Part shown: positions 42,900-52,600 of the stretch, one piece after another
How positions within the stretch are numbered: the first letter of the stretch is position 1
How the letters are laid out: every line of letters starts with the position of its first letter
From: Natrinema zhouii
Lineage (GTDB): Archaea; Halobacteriota; Halobacteria; Halobacteriales; Natrialbaceae
Direction: 5' to 3'
Length of the DNA stretch: 64,000 bases
Assembly: GCF_013456555.2 (NCBI RefSeq)
Contig: NZ_CP059154.1
Location: forward strand, 2,294,001-2,358,000
Notes under the pieces: model-generated
What the model saw: only the letters and a program-made list of their open reading frames with translations
Told to the model about the DNA's origin: nothing
Database searches by the model: none
Made by a program: the position numbers and the translations under genes

Positions 42900-43772
42900 A
42901 TGACGGTGGTCGTCAAGATCGGCGGCGCTCGAGCCGTCGATCCCGAAGGCGCGCTCGCCGACGTCGCGAGCCTCGTCGCCGAGGGCGAAGACGTGGTTCT
43001 CACGCACGGTGGTTCGACCGCCGTCGACGAGACCCTGGAGGAGCTCGGCGAGGAACCGACCTACGTCGAGACCCCTGGCGGCGTCGTCGGGCGCTTTACC
43101 GACGAGCGCACCATGGACGTCTTCAAGATGGTGATGCCGGGCAAGCTCAACACCGATCTGGTGGAGAGCCTGCACAACGAGGGCGTAAACGCGGTCGGCC
43201 TCTCGGGCACCGACGGCAAACTGCTCGAGGGCAAGCGCAAGTCCGCCGTCCGCGTGAAAGAGGACGGCAAGAAGAAGATCAAGCGCGGCGATCACTCGGG
43301 CACGATCGAGTCGGTCAACGCCGACCTGCTCGAGACGGTGCTCGCGGGCGGCTACACGCCCGTCGTCTCCGTTCCGGTGCTCGGGAGGGAGAAAGAAGGC
43401 GGCTACACCGCAGTCAACGCCGACGCCGACCGCGCCGCGGCCGCGATCGCCGGCGCGCTCGGGGCCGACCTCGTGGTGCTGACGGACGTCTCCGGGATCT
43501 ACGAGGATCCCGACGACGAGTCGACCAAGATCGATGCGGCGTCGACGCCCGACGAGTTCGAGGCCGTCAAAGCCGCCGCCGAGGGGTTCATGACGAAGAA
43601 GGTCATGGCCGCTGAGGAGGCGCTCGAGGGCGGCGCGTCGTCGGTGATCGTCGCGACCGCCAACGCCGACGAGCCGATCACGAGCGCGCTCGCGGGTGAG
43701 GGGACGACCCTCGAACCCGGCGTGCTCGCGGACGAGGATGCGGCCGAGACGGCACAGGGGGCCACAGAATGA
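42900..43772 (+). CDS. argB: LysW-glutamate/aminoadipate kinase (ArgB/LysZ)
   Basis: 290 aa amino-acid kinase: VVVKIGGARAVDPEGALADV, VLTHGGSTAVDE, NADADRAAAAIAGALGADLV and LTDVSGIYEDP. It phosphorylates the LysW-bound carboxylate. Its stop overlaps the argD ATG by 4 nt. Confidence 0.95.
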   Translation: MTVVVKIGGARAVDPEGALADVASLVAEGEDVVLTHGGSTAVDETLEELGEEPTYVETPGGVVGRFTDERTMDVFKMVMPGKLNTDLVESLHNEGVNAVGLSGTDGKLLEGKRKSAVRVKEDGKKKIKRGDHSGTIESVNADLLETVLAGGYTPVVSVPVLGREKEGGYTAVNADADRAAAAIAGALGADLVVLTDVSGIYEDPDDESTKIDAASTPDEFEAVKAAAEGFMTKKVMAAEEALEGGASSVIVATANADEPITSALAGEGTTLEPGVLADEDAAETAQGATE

Positions 43773-44917
43773 GCGACCTCGACTTCATCTCCGGTAGCAA
43801 GCCGATCGGCATCGAGCGCGGCGAGGGGCCGTTCCTCTACACCGCAGACGGGACGGAGTACCTCGACGCGGGCGCGAGTTTCGCCTGCACGCCGCTGGGC
43901 CACAGTCATCCCGCGGTCGTCGACGCGGTGCAGGAGCAGGTCGGCGAGCTGACGTTCGTCGACTCCTCGTACCCCGTCCAGTCGCGCGAGGACGCCTACG
44001 CGGCGTTCGTCGCGGCGGCTCCGGACGGTCTCGAGGGGGCCTGGTTCTGCAACTCGGGGACCGAGGCCAACGAGGCCGCGCTGAAGTTCGCCCGGTCGGC
44101 GACCGGCGAGTCGAAGATCGTCGCCGCGACCCGCTCGTTCCACGGGCGGACGATGGGGGCGCTCGCGGCGACCTGGAAGGACAAGTACAAGGAGCCCTAC
44201 GAGCCGCTGGCCGGTGACATGGAGTTCGTCCCCTACGGCGACGACGAGGAACTCGCGGCCGCCGTCGACGACGAGACGGCAGCCGTCATCTTAGAGCCGA
44301 TTCAGGGCGAGGGCGGGATCAACGTACCGCCGGCGGGCTACCTCGAGACCGCCCGCGAACTGACCGAGGAAGCCGGCGCGGCGCTCGTCTTGGACGAGGT
44401 CCAGACCGGCATGGGCCGGACGGGCCAGATGTGGGCCTGCCAGAACGCGGGCGTCACACCCGACGTGCTCACGACGGCGAAGGGCCTGGGCAACGGCCTG
44501 CCCGTCGGCGCGGTCGCGGTGCGGGACTGGATCGCCGACGGCGCGGCCTCGCACAACGCCACGTTCAGCGGCGGCCCCGTCGTCGCTGCGGCAGTCCATG
44601 CGACCGTCTCGACGCTGGTCGAGGAGGAGTGGCCCGCCCACGCCGCCGAGATCGGCGACTATCTCGTCACCGAACTCGAGGCGGCGCTGGGCGACGAGGT
44701 GCGCGAGGTCCGCGGCGACGGCCTGCTCGTCGGCCTCGAGTTGAAACGAGGCGCGAACCGCGTCGCCCGTGATCTGGCGATGAACCAGCAGGTGCTAGCG
44801 CTGCCCGCGGGTCGGACCGTGCTGCGACTGCTGCCGCCGCTCGTGATCGACGAGGCGGAGGCGGACCAGCTCGTGGACGCACTGACGGCGGTCGTCACAT
44901 CTGACACCGAATCATGA
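43769..44917 (+). CDS. argD: LysW-ornithine/lysine aminotransferase (ArgD/LysJ)
   Basis: 382 aa class III PLP aminotransferase. FCNSGTEANEAALKFAR, SFHGRTMGALAATW, VLDEVQTGMGRTG and the PLP Lys in LTTAKGLGNGLPVGAV are present. It transaminates the carrier-bound semialdehyde with glutamate. It overlaps both neighbours by 4 nt. Confidence 0.96.
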   Translation: MSDLDFISGSKPIGIERGEGPFLYTADGTEYLDAGASFACTPLGHSHPAVVDAVQEQVGELTFVDSSYPVQSREDAYAAFVAAAPDGLEGAWFCNSGTEANEAALKFARSATGESKIVAATRSFHGRTMGALAATWKDKYKEPYEPLAGDMEFVPYGDDEELAAAVDDETAAVILEPIQGEGGINVPPAGYLETARELTEEAGAALVLDEVQTGMGRTGQMWACQNAGVTPDVLTTAKGLGNGLPVGAVAVRDWIADGAASHNATFSGGPVVAAAVHATVSTLVEEEWPAHAAEIGDYLVTELEAALGDEVREVRGDGLLVGLELKRGANRVARDLAMNQQVLALPAGRTVLRLLPPLVIDEAEADQLVDALTAVVTSDTES

Positions 44918-45984
44918 GCGCGAACGCCGACCCCTCGAGCGACGTGTCGTTCGCGGAGGCCCGCGAGTTACTCGTCGATCTCGTTTCGATCCCCTCACCG
45001 ACCGGCGAGGAACGCGAGGCGGCCAAACGCCTCGTGGACTTCTTCGAGGCCCACGACCGGGAGGTCTGGATCGACGCGGTCGGGAACGTCCGTGCGCCGG
45101 CAGACGACGCCGTGTTGTTGACCTCGCATATCGACACTGTTCCGGGGGACATCCCCGTTGAGGTCGAAGAAACCGGCGACGACGAGATCCTCTGGGGTCG
45201 CGGCAGCGTCGACGCGACGGGACCGCTCGCCGCGATGGCGGCCGCTGCCGTCCGGACCGGCGTTTCCTTCGTCGGCGTCGTCGGCGAGGAAATCGACTCG
45301 AAGGGATCGCGCTATCTGGTCGACGATCGAGACGAGCCACCGGCGGCGGTCGTCAACGGCGAGCCCTCCGGAGCCGACGGGATCACGCTGGGCTATCGCG
45401 GACTGATCGCCGGCACGTACGTCGCGACCAGCGAGTCCGGACACACCTCCCGACCGGACCCGAACGCGATTCAACACGCCGTCCGCTGGTGGTCGGCCGT
45501 CGAGGAGTACTTCGAAGGTGACGAGTACGAACCCATCTTCGAGCAGGTGACGACGAAGCCGGTCGACATCGAAGGCGGCGTCAGCGACGACGGCCTCTCC
45601 GTCGAGGCGACGATGGACGTCCAGTTGCGCGTGCCGCCAGCGCTCACCGTGGGGACCGTCCGCGAAGCCGCGGAAGCGGAACTCGAGGTCGGGACCGTGA
45701 CCTGGAAGGACAAGGTCCCGCCGGTGATGACGAGCCCGCGAACCGAGGTCGCACGTGCGTTTCGTGTCGCCATCCGCAAGGAAGGCGCCGATCCTCGCCT
45801 GGTGCGAAAGACCGGAACGAGCGACATGAACATCTACGCCGGGGCCTGGGACTGTCCGATGGTCACCTACGGGCCGGGCAACTCGGACCTCGATCACGCG
45901 CCCGACGAACGGCTTCCATTATCGGAGTTCGACCAGTCAGTGTCGATTCTCGAGCGCGTCGCGCGGACGCTCAGTGAAGACTGA
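44914..45984 (+). CDS. argE: LysW-ornithine/lysine hydrolase (LysK/ArgE type)
   Basis: 356 aa M20 metallopeptidase. LLTSHIDTVPGD (metal His/Asp), LWGRGSVDATGPLAAMAAAA (bridging Asp), VGVVGEEIDSKGSR (catalytic and metal Glu) and VVNGEPSGADG. It releases ornithine (or lysine) from LysW. It overlaps argD by 4 nt; argF follows after 28 nt. Confidence 0.95.
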   Translation: MSANADPSSDVSFAEARELLVDLVSIPSPTGEEREAAKRLVDFFEAHDREVWIDAVGNVRAPADDAVLLTSHIDTVPGDIPVEVEETGDDEILWGRGSVDATGPLAAMAAAAVRTGVSFVGVVGEEIDSKGSRYLVDDRDEPPAAVVNGEPSGADGITLGYRGLIAGTYVATSESGHTSRPDPNAIQHAVRWWSAVEEYFEGDEYEPIFEQVTTKPVDIEGGVSDDGLSVEATMDVQLRVPPALTVGTVREAAEAELEVGTVTWKDKVPPVMTSPRTEVARAFRVAIRKEGADPRLVRKTGTSDMNIYAGAWDCPMVTYGPGNSDLDHAPDERLPLSEFDQSVSILERVARTLSED

Positions 45985-46012
45985 ATACACGCATTCCAGA
46001 CGAACGATTACA

Positions 46013-46942
46013 ATGACGATAGATACCGACGACACACAGCCGAGACATTTCCTCGACGTCGACGATCTCTCCGAGGAGGAACTGTTCGCCGTTCTCGACA
46101 GAGCCGACGAGTACAAACGCGCCGTCGAAGCCGGCGAGGACCACGCCGACCTGTCCGGACAGACCCTGGGGATGCTCTTCCAGAAGGCGAGCACCCGGAC
46201 CCGGGTCTCCTTCGAGACGGGGATGACGCAGCTCGGCGGGCACGCGATCTTCCTCGGGGAAGACGACATCCAGCTCGGGCGGGGCGAACCGCTGAAAGAC
46301 ACCTCGCGTGCGCTCTCGCGGTACGTCGACGCGGTGATGGCCCGGGTGTTCAAACACGAGAACATCGAGGTGCTTGCGGAGTACTCCTCGGTGCCGATCG
46401 TCAACGGGCTCACCGACGACGCCCACCCCTGCCAGACGCTCGCGGACCTGCTGACGATCCGCGAACACGAGGACGGCCTCGAGGACGTCTCGGCGGCCTG
46501 GATCGGCGACGGCAACAACGTCGCCCAGTCGTTCGCACTCGGCTGTGCGCTGACCGGCGTCGATCTGACGATCGCAACGCCCGAGGGGTACGAGGTCGAT
46601 GACGCCGTCCTCGAGCGCGCCCGCGAACTCGGTGGCGATCCGACGGCCACGACGGATCCCGTCGATGCGGTCACCGACGCCGATATCATCTACACGGACG
46701 TCTGGATCAGCATGGGTCAGGAGGACGAGCGCGATGTCCGCATGGACGACTTCGCGGGATTCCAGGTCAGTTCGGACCTCCTCGAGCACGCCCCCGAAGC
46801 GTCGGTTATGCACTGTCTCCCGGCCCACCGCGGCGAGGAAATCACCGACGACGTCATCGAGGGCGAGCGCTCAGTCGTCTTCGATCAGGCGGAAAACCGA
46901 CTCCACGCCCAGAAGGCGTTGTTGAGCTGGCTGCTCGAGTAA
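46013..46942 (+). CDS. argF: Ornithine carbamoyltransferase
   Basis: 309 aa. Carbamoyl-phosphate site KASTRTRVSFETGMTQLGGH, HPCQTLADLLTI and the ornithine-site HCLPAHRGEE, intact. It makes citrulline for argG, closing the pathway within the cluster. ATG 46013 gives MTIDTDDTQPRHFLDVDDL; the in-frame upstream codons are within the spacer. Confidence 0.97.
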   Translation: MTIDTDDTQPRHFLDVDDLSEEELFAVLDRADEYKRAVEAGEDHADLSGQTLGMLFQKASTRTRVSFETGMTQLGGHAIFLGEDDIQLGRGEPLKDTSRALSRYVDAVMARVFKHENIEVLAEYSSVPIVNGLTDDAHPCQTLADLLTIREHEDGLEDVSAAWIGDGNNVAQSFALGCALTGVDLTIATPEGYEVDDAVLERARELGGDPTATTDPVDAVTDADIIYTDVWISMGQEDERDVRMDDFAGFQVSSDLLEHAPEASVMHCLPAHRGEEITDDVIEGERSVVFDQAENRLHAQKALLSWLLE

Positions 46943-47387
46943 CCATCGCGAACGCAGTGAGAGTGCCAGTTCCGTTCACGAGCGGATTCTCGCCCGACCG
47001 GCGAAGAAATACACTGTTTCTTTGATCAACCTGGAATTGATCTATCTCAGGGTATTTCGTTATATTTGAACTGTATGCCGGTGTTATACCCGGTTCTATC
47101 GATGGCACGAGCGAGCCATGTCATTCAGACTGGTGCTCGCGACGCTCCTCATGCTGTTAGGACCGGCAGCGCTGCTCGTGCTGCTCGTGCTGTAACGCAG
47201 GGGTGGGGTATCGACTATCGAACACGGGGACTGCGCTGTTTGTCTTCCAATCCGGGTTCGAGGGCGCTCGAGCAACATCTGCGTGTGGATACACAACGTG
47301 ATCGACGAGGTCGACGGCACGGCCATGGAAGACGGGCCACTGCCGAATCCACTCACTTTTTCCCCGGTGCGGCCCTCTCGACCGACA
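46943..47387. other. Spacer (445 bp) between argF and thrC
   Basis: AT-richer around 47010-47090, with TATA-like TATATTTG near 47062. It contains one candidate microprotein gene (47118-47195, listed). Otherwise nothing identifiable. Confidence 0.4.
47118..47195 (+). CDS. Candidate 25-aa transmembrane microprotein
   Basis: ATG 47118 opens MSFRLVLATLLMLLGPAALL followed by VLLVL and TAA. It is almost wholly hydrophobic, long enough for one membrane helix, with a short positively charged start. The frame is short, so chance cannot be excluded, and the repeated CTGCTCGTG codons favour Leu/Val by composition. No clear TATA box at leaderless distance. Confidence 0.35.
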   Translation: MSFRLVLATLLMLLGPAALLVLLVL

Positions 47388-48647
47388 ATGAGTCTCAGCC
47401 TTTCGGCCGACCAGCCGGACGTGCCCGCTACCGCCGACGAGGGCGTCTGGCTCGAGTGCATCGACTGCGGCGAGACGTTCGCCCCCTTCGACGACGTCCG
47501 ATACACCTGCGACGACTGCGATAGTCTGCTTGAGGTCCGCTACGCCGACCTGCCCACCTTCGACGATTTCGAGGGCGAGGGCGTCTGGCGCTACGCCGAC
47601 GCGCTGCCGTTCGACGCGGGCGTTTCGATTCAGGAGGGTGCGACGCCGCTGTACGAGGTCCCTCGCCTCGAGGACGACATCGGCGTCGAGACCCTGCGGA
47701 TCAAACACGAGGGAATGAACCCGACCGGGTCGTTCAAGGACCGCGGGATGACCGTCGGCGTGCGAGTCGCGAAGGAACTCGGCGTCGGCCGACTGGCCTG
47801 TGCGTCGACGGGGAACACGAGCGCCGCGCTGGCCGCCTACGGCTCCCGCGGCGGAATGCAGACGCTCGTGCTTCTCCCCGCGGGCAAGGTCGCCGCTGGG
47901 AAGATCGCCCAGGCGAGCCTCCACGGCGCGCGTATTCTCGAGGTCGACGGCAACTTCGACGCCTGTCTTGATATCGTGCAGGAACTCGCGGGGCAGGGCG
48001 AGGCCTACCTGCTGAACTCGCTGAACCCGTTCCGGCTCGAGGGCCAGAAGACGATCGGCCTCGAGATCCTCGAGGGCTTCCTCGCGGACTACGACACGGT
48101 TCCGGATCGGATCGTGCTCCCGGTCGGCAACGCGGGCAACACGTCAGCGCTGTACAAGGCGTTCCGCGAACTCGTCCAGGCGGGCGAACTCGAGGAGAGC
48201 GACGTGCCGAAACTGACCGGCGTTCAGGCCGAGGGGGCCGCGCCGATGGTCGAGGCGATCGAGAACGGTGCCGACGAGGTGCGGCGCTGGGAGGAGGTCG
48301 AGACCCGCGCGACCGCGATCCGGATCGGGAACCCGGTCAACGCGCCGAAGGCGCTGCCCGGTATCCGCGAGACCGGCGGTACCGCCGTCGCGGTCTCCGA
48401 CGAAGCGATCACCGAGGCCCAACGTGATCTCGCCGGCGAAGGGATCGGCGTCGAACCCGCCTCGGCGGCCTCCGTCGCCGGCCTGCGAAAACTCCGCGCC
48501 GAGGGAATCGTCGACGACGACGAGCGCGTCGCCTGCCTCACTACCGGTCACCTGCTCAAGGACCCCGACGCCGCGGCCGCTGCCGGCAGTGAACCCGAAC
48601 CTGTCCCGGCCGACACCGACGGTGTTCTCGAGCACCTGCAGGGGTAG
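47388..48647 (+). CDS. thrC: Threonine synthase
   Basis: 419 aa PLP enzyme. It begins with a zinc-ribbon (CIDCGETFAPFDDVRYTCDD), then the PLP Lys in NPTGSFKDRGMTVGVRVA, SGNTSAALA-type segment STGNTSAALAAYGSRGG, VLPVGNAGNTSALYKAF and EPASAASVAGLRKL. It converts O-phosphohomoserine to threonine. ATG 47388 (MSLSLSADQPDVP) is chosen over an upstream in-frame ATG without conserved content. Confidence 0.94.
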   Translation: MSLSLSADQPDVPATADEGVWLECIDCGETFAPFDDVRYTCDDCDSLLEVRYADLPTFDDFEGEGVWRYADALPFDAGVSIQEGATPLYEVPRLEDDIGVETLRIKHEGMNPTGSFKDRGMTVGVRVAKELGVGRLACASTGNTSAALAAYGSRGGMQTLVLLPAGKVAAGKIAQASLHGARILEVDGNFDACLDIVQELAGQGEAYLLNSLNPFRLEGQKTIGLEILEGFLADYDTVPDRIVLPVGNAGNTSALYKAFRELVQAGELEESDVPKLTGVQAEGAAPMVEAIENGADEVRRWEEVETRATAIRIGNPVNAPKALPGIRETGGTAVAVSDEAITEAQRDLAGEGIGVEPASAASVAGLRKLRAEGIVDDDERVACLTTGHLLKDPDAAAAAGSEPEPVPADTDGVLEHLQG

Positions 48648-48737
48648 CGTCGTTCGGACGCATGACTCGCGTCAGACGCGTCTGACACCCGACTGACTGA
48701 CCTTTTTCCGGAACAGTATGGTAGTTGGTATCGAGCC

Positions 48738-49091
48738 ATGTCCGCCGACCAACGAGGCCCTACCCCCATCCGCCCTATCGACGAACGAACCGGACACAGC
48801 CGTTCGAACTCGGCCGCCGGATCGAACCACCGAAACAGCGACCCGCTGCAACGGCCCTCCGCCGACTCGGATCGACAGGAACCGCCGCTCTCCTACAGGA
48901 TCGAACGCACGAAACTCCGCGCCCGGATCGCTGCCCTCGAACAATTGGTCGAAACGAGCGAGCGACGCCGACAGGCGGTTATCGACCAGTACGAACGACT
49001 GCTAACTGATCGGGCAGACGACGGCGAAACGTCGGTCCACGAATCAGAATCGCAGTCACGATCCCTCGTCGCGCGATTCATCGGTCGGTAA
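48738..49091 (+). CDS. Hypothetical protein with C-terminal coiled coil
   Basis: 117 aa. A disordered, Ser/Arg/Pro/Asn-rich N-terminal half is followed by a confident helix/coiled coil (SYRIERTKLRARIAALEQLV, then ETSERRRQAVIDQYERLL) and a short tail. The coiled coil favours this frame over the other frames through the same DNA. No family recognised. Confidence 0.6.
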   Translation: MSADQRGPTPIRPIDERTGHSRSNSAAGSNHRNSDPLQRPSADSDRQEPPLSYRIERTKLRARIAALEQLVETSERRRQAVIDQYERLLTDRADDGETSVHESESQSRSLVARFIGR

Positions 49092-49189
49092 GCTTTCTCT
49101 CCCTCCCCACTTTCACAAAACAACTTTAATTAGATTCCCAACAGTTTAAATATCAGGGGTAAGCCAGTAACATCTAGGTAAAATAACCA

Positions 49190-50089
49190 ATGGCAGATGC
49201 TGATACGTCTGTGGGCTGCCCGGAGTGCGACGGCAGATTACGGAAACGGGGTACTGAAATAGTCTGTGAAGAGTGCGGACTCGTCTCCGCAGAGGACGCG
49301 ATCGACCGCGGTCCCGAGTGGCGGTCGTTCGATGACGACGATACCGATCCGAGACGCACCGGAGCGCCGCTGACCCGCTCGAGACACGACCGCGGACTTT
49401 CGACGGAGATCGGATACGGCTCCGGATCGAGCTCGCGGTACAGTTCGCGACTGACCGGCCGAAAACGACGGCAGATCGCTCGATTACGCCGAGAACACAA
49501 CCGCGCCCGAATCTCCTCGAAGGCCGAACGCAATCAAGTCTACGGGTTCGCAGAAATCAGACGGATCACCGCCTTGCTCTCGCTGCCGGACTCCGCCAGA
49601 GAGCAATCCTGTGCGCTCTTCGAGTCCGCCCAGTCCGAAGACCTCCTGCAGGGCCGGTCGTTGGAGGGCTTTGCCGCTGCCGTGATCTATGCGACCTGTC
49701 GGACGAGATCGATCGCCCGAACGATCGACGAAATCGCCGCTGTTGCGCGTGCCGATGCCGACGAACTCACGGTTGCCTACGACGCGCTGAACCGAGAACT
49801 CGGCCTTCCGACGGGCCCGATCGACCCCACGCAGTACCTCCCCCGATACGCGTCAAAACTCGAGCTCGGACAGGCGGTCGAGCGCCGTGCACGAGAGCAT
49901 CTCGATGCCTTACTCGAGGCCGGACTGATCGGCGGTCGTAATCCGAGCGGGGTCGCGGCTGCCTGTCTCTACAAGGCAGCTAGCGAACGAGATGAGTGGC
50001 CGTCACTGACACAGACCGCTGCGGCCGAGGTCGCCGACGTCGCGGCCGTGACGATTCGATCGACCGTCACGAACCTCAGAGATCTCTAA
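49190..50089 (+). CDS. tfb: Transcription initiation factor TFB paralogue
   Basis: 299 aa. N-terminal zinc ribbon (VGCPECDGRLRKRGTEIVCE, with CEECGLV), the B-reader/linker region (IDRGPEWRSFDDDD; GAPLTRSRHDRGLSTEIGYG) and two cyclin-like repeats (SLEGFAAAVIYATCRTRSIA; NPSGVAAACLYKAASERDEW). TFB recruits RNA polymerase to TBP-bound promoters. Haloarchaea have many TFBs; divergent positions (e.g. ESAQSEDLLQGRSLEG) suggest a specialised paralogue. TATA-like GTTTAAATA lies near 49143. Confidence 0.93.
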   Translation: MADADTSVGCPECDGRLRKRGTEIVCEECGLVSAEDAIDRGPEWRSFDDDDTDPRRTGAPLTRSRHDRGLSTEIGYGSGSSSRYSSRLTGRKRRQIARLRREHNRARISSKAERNQVYGFAEIRRITALLSLPDSAREQSCALFESAQSEDLLQGRSLEGFAAAVIYATCRTRSIARTIDEIAAVARADADELTVAYDALNRELGLPTGPIDPTQYLPRYASKLELGQAVERRAREHLDALLEAGLIGGRNPSGVAAACLYKAASERDEWPSLTQTAAAEVADVAAVTIRSTVTNLRDL

Positions 50090-50147
50090 TGCGTCGTCCC
50101 GCAGCACACGGTACGCGGCACCCGTTGAGATCGGTCCGCCGCCGGCA

Positions 50148-52250
50148 TTACGTCGTCCGGAGCGAGTCCGTACTCGGCTCGTAGACTTCGCCTTTCTGTT
50201 TGAGCTTGTCGATCTCGTGCTCGGCCTTCGAGTGATCCATGCCGATCTCCTCGGCTCGCTCGAGGACGATGTCGACCGGCGCGCCGTCGTCGTACTCCTC
50301 TTCGATGTCGCCGATCAGCTGTTTCAGGTTCTTGATGCGGTCGCGCTGGGACTTCGACGTCCCGGCTTCGACGATATCAGCGTCGAACTCGCCGGTCTCG
50401 GGGTCGACGCCGATGTCCTGTAGACAGGACCGGACGATCTCGATAACGCGTTCGGCGTCGTCCCGCTCGACCGTATCCGACAGCCGGACGCGGGCGCTTG
50501 CCTCCGACAGTCGAACCAGCGCCTCGAGTTTTCGCGCCGTCACCGGAACGGGTGCGTCGTCGTCGGTCCCTTTCGCGCGCAGGTCGACGTAGAAGTCCCG
50601 GATCGCCTCGCGGGCCTCCTCGGTCATGCGTGGATGGCAGTTTTGCTTCGCGTAGGCAATGTACTTCCGCAGGAGTTCGGCGTCGATCTCCGGATCGACC
50701 TGCTCGGTCATCTCGTCGATCTCGCTCTGACTGACGTCCATCGAGGGCATCTCCTCGCGCTGGGTCGTCAACTCGCCGGCGTAGTTAGTCGTGATGATGT
50801 GTTCGGCGAGGTTGCGGTCTTTCTCCTCGTCAGGGGTGTCCGTGACCGTAAAGATCAGGTCGAACCGCGAGATCAGCGCCGGCTCGAGGTCGATCTGCTC
50901 GCTGATCGGCTCGTACTGGTCGAACCGGCCGTACTTGGGGTTCGCTGCACCGAGCAGCGAACAGCGGGACTTGAGGGTCGCGTTGATCCCCGCCTTCGAG
51001 ACCGAAATCTTCTGTTGCTCGAGGGCCTCGTGCATGGCGCTCCTGTCTTCCGGTCGCATTTTGTCCAGTTCGTCGATGGCGGCGATCCCACGGTCCGCGA
51101 GGACGAGCGCACCGGCCTCGAGGCTCCACTGCTGGCCGTCGCCGAAGTCGTCGCGAACGGCTGCGGCGGTGAGACCTGCTGAGGACGATCCTTTCCCGGA
51201 CGTGTAGACCGCTCGCGGTGCGATGTTTTCGATGTACGCGAGCATCTGGGATTTACCCGTACCAGGGTCCCCGATCAAGAGCATGTGCAGGTCGCCACGG
51301 ATCCTCGAGCCGTCCGGCAACTGCTTTGTCACGCCCGAGAACAACTGGAGGATCATCGAGAGCTTCTCCTGATCGTAGCCGTAGATGGAGGGCGCGATGG
51401 AGGCGACCATCTTCTCGTAGAGCCCATCGGAACCCGAGAGTCGGACGATCTCTTCTTTGTCCTCGCCGGTGATGTTCATATCCTCGAACTGCTCTTCGTC
51501 TACCTCGACGGAGATTCCCTCCATGTAGAAGTCGAAGACCGGGGATTTGTCCTGCTGGTCGCCCTGTTGCTCGAGTCGCAAAACGCCGATCGCCGAGACG
51601 TGGTCGCCCGGAGTGACCTCGCCGGTGATGTCGTCCTCGATGTTGATATCGAGGGCCTGTGGGGTCTCCCCGCCGCGCAGCCCTTCGGGACTCTCCTGAA
51701 CGCGGAGTTTCTGTGAGTCGATGAACTCGGACTGGTCAAAGTTGACGCGGAAGGGGCCCTGCCGTTCACAGCCCTGACACTCGTGGGGTTCCTGAAAGTC
51801 GCCGCTAGATTGGGGTATTCGGGAGAGTGTACCACAGAGCTGGCACTCGAAGGCGGCTTCCTCGATTTTGGGTCGAACGTCGGTGGCCTTGCGGACGATT
51901 CCGTGGACCTGCACGAGGGAGTTCATGTCCCGCGCGCGGATCTCTCGGATCTCGGGGGATTCCGTCTCCGGAAGGTTACGGATCCGGACGTGGGCCTGTC
52001 CGAGACTCACGTCGATCGGGAGGTCGTACAGCCGTAGCGCCTCCTCGGCGTAGCGCTGGAGCTGCTCGGGCTGTGCGATGAAGTCGTCCGCGAGGTCGGG
52101 ATCGAATCGGTAGAGGTCCTGCCAGTTGATGTGGAGCGATCGCTGCTCGTTGGGATACTGCTGGGCAAGCTGCTTGATCTCGCTGTCGTAGTAGTTACGG
52201 AAGAACTGCTCGAAAGAGTCGACGAGTTCGGAATTTCCCGCTTGCGCCAT
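50148..52250 (-). CDS. mcm: Replicative DNA helicase MCM
   Basis: 700 aa. N-terminal domain with zinc finger (FECQLCGTLSRI; HECQGCERQGPF), AAA+ core with Walker A GDPGTGKSQMLAYI, Walker B LADRGIAAIDELDKM, arginine finger region ALISRFDLIFTV, and a C-terminal winged helix (VDIVLERAEEIGMDHSKAEH). A hexameric 3'-5' helicase for replication. No intein interrupts it, unlike some haloarchaeal mcm genes. ATG 52250 is 30 bp below a minus-strand TATA box. Confidence 0.97.
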   Translation of the reverse strand: MAQAGNSELVDSFEQFFRNYYDSEIKQLAQQYPNEQRSLHINWQDLYRFDPDLADDFIAQPEQLQRYAEEALRLYDLPIDVSLGQAHVRIRNLPETESPEIREIRARDMNSLVQVHGIVRKATDVRPKIEEAAFECQLCGTLSRIPQSSGDFQEPHECQGCERQGPFRVNFDQSEFIDSQKLRVQESPEGLRGGETPQALDINIEDDITGEVTPGDHVSAIGVLRLEQQGDQQDKSPVFDFYMEGISVEVDEEQFEDMNITGEDKEEIVRLSGSDGLYEKMVASIAPSIYGYDQEKLSMILQLFSGVTKQLPDGSRIRGDLHMLLIGDPGTGKSQMLAYIENIAPRAVYTSGKGSSSAGLTAAAVRDDFGDGQQWSLEAGALVLADRGIAAIDELDKMRPEDRSAMHEALEQQKISVSKAGINATLKSRCSLLGAANPKYGRFDQYEPISEQIDLEPALISRFDLIFTVTDTPDEEKDRNLAEHIITTNYAGELTTQREEMPSMDVSQSEIDEMTEQVDPEIDAELLRKYIAYAKQNCHPRMTEEAREAIRDFYVDLRAKGTDDDAPVPVTARKLEALVRLSEASARVRLSDTVERDDAERVIEIVRSCLQDIGVDPETGEFDADIVEAGTSKSQRDRIKNLKQLIGDIEEEYDDGAPVDIVLERAEEIGMDHSKAEHEIDKLKQKGEVYEPSTDSLRTT

Positions 52251-52600
52251 TGCACACTTCTAGGACCGCCATCGGGTATAAATGGTCGTATACCGGGGCG
52301 AAACTGAACCGAGTCGGATCATAGCGGGGTACTGTCTGCATCGTCGAGCTCAGCGCTCGAGGTGTGATGACACGCTGTCTCCGCAGTTCGAGAAATCGAA
52401 AAACCGATTCGGTCCCCGTTGCACCCGCCGATCCCGTGATCGTGGCGGGACGATGGAGACCGACACACCGTATCCTGTATTCCAGTCGAACGGTTGGCCG
52501 CGTGGCCACATTCGCCTGCTCGATTCCGAGGGTATGTAGCCGTGCCTAATCCGGTTTGGATATCGACGGACGGGGACGGCTAGTGATTGTTGCGACGGGG
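52251..52600. other. Spacer (350 bp) between mcm and the DUF502 gene
   Basis: It holds the mcm promoter (52276-52283). I see no other gene; a short ATG frame near 52453 has no supporting features. Confidence 0.45.
52276..52283 (-). promoter_or_regulatory. TATA box of mcm
   Basis: On the minus strand it reads ATTTATAC, centred about 30 bp before the mcm ATG. Confidence 0.6.
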
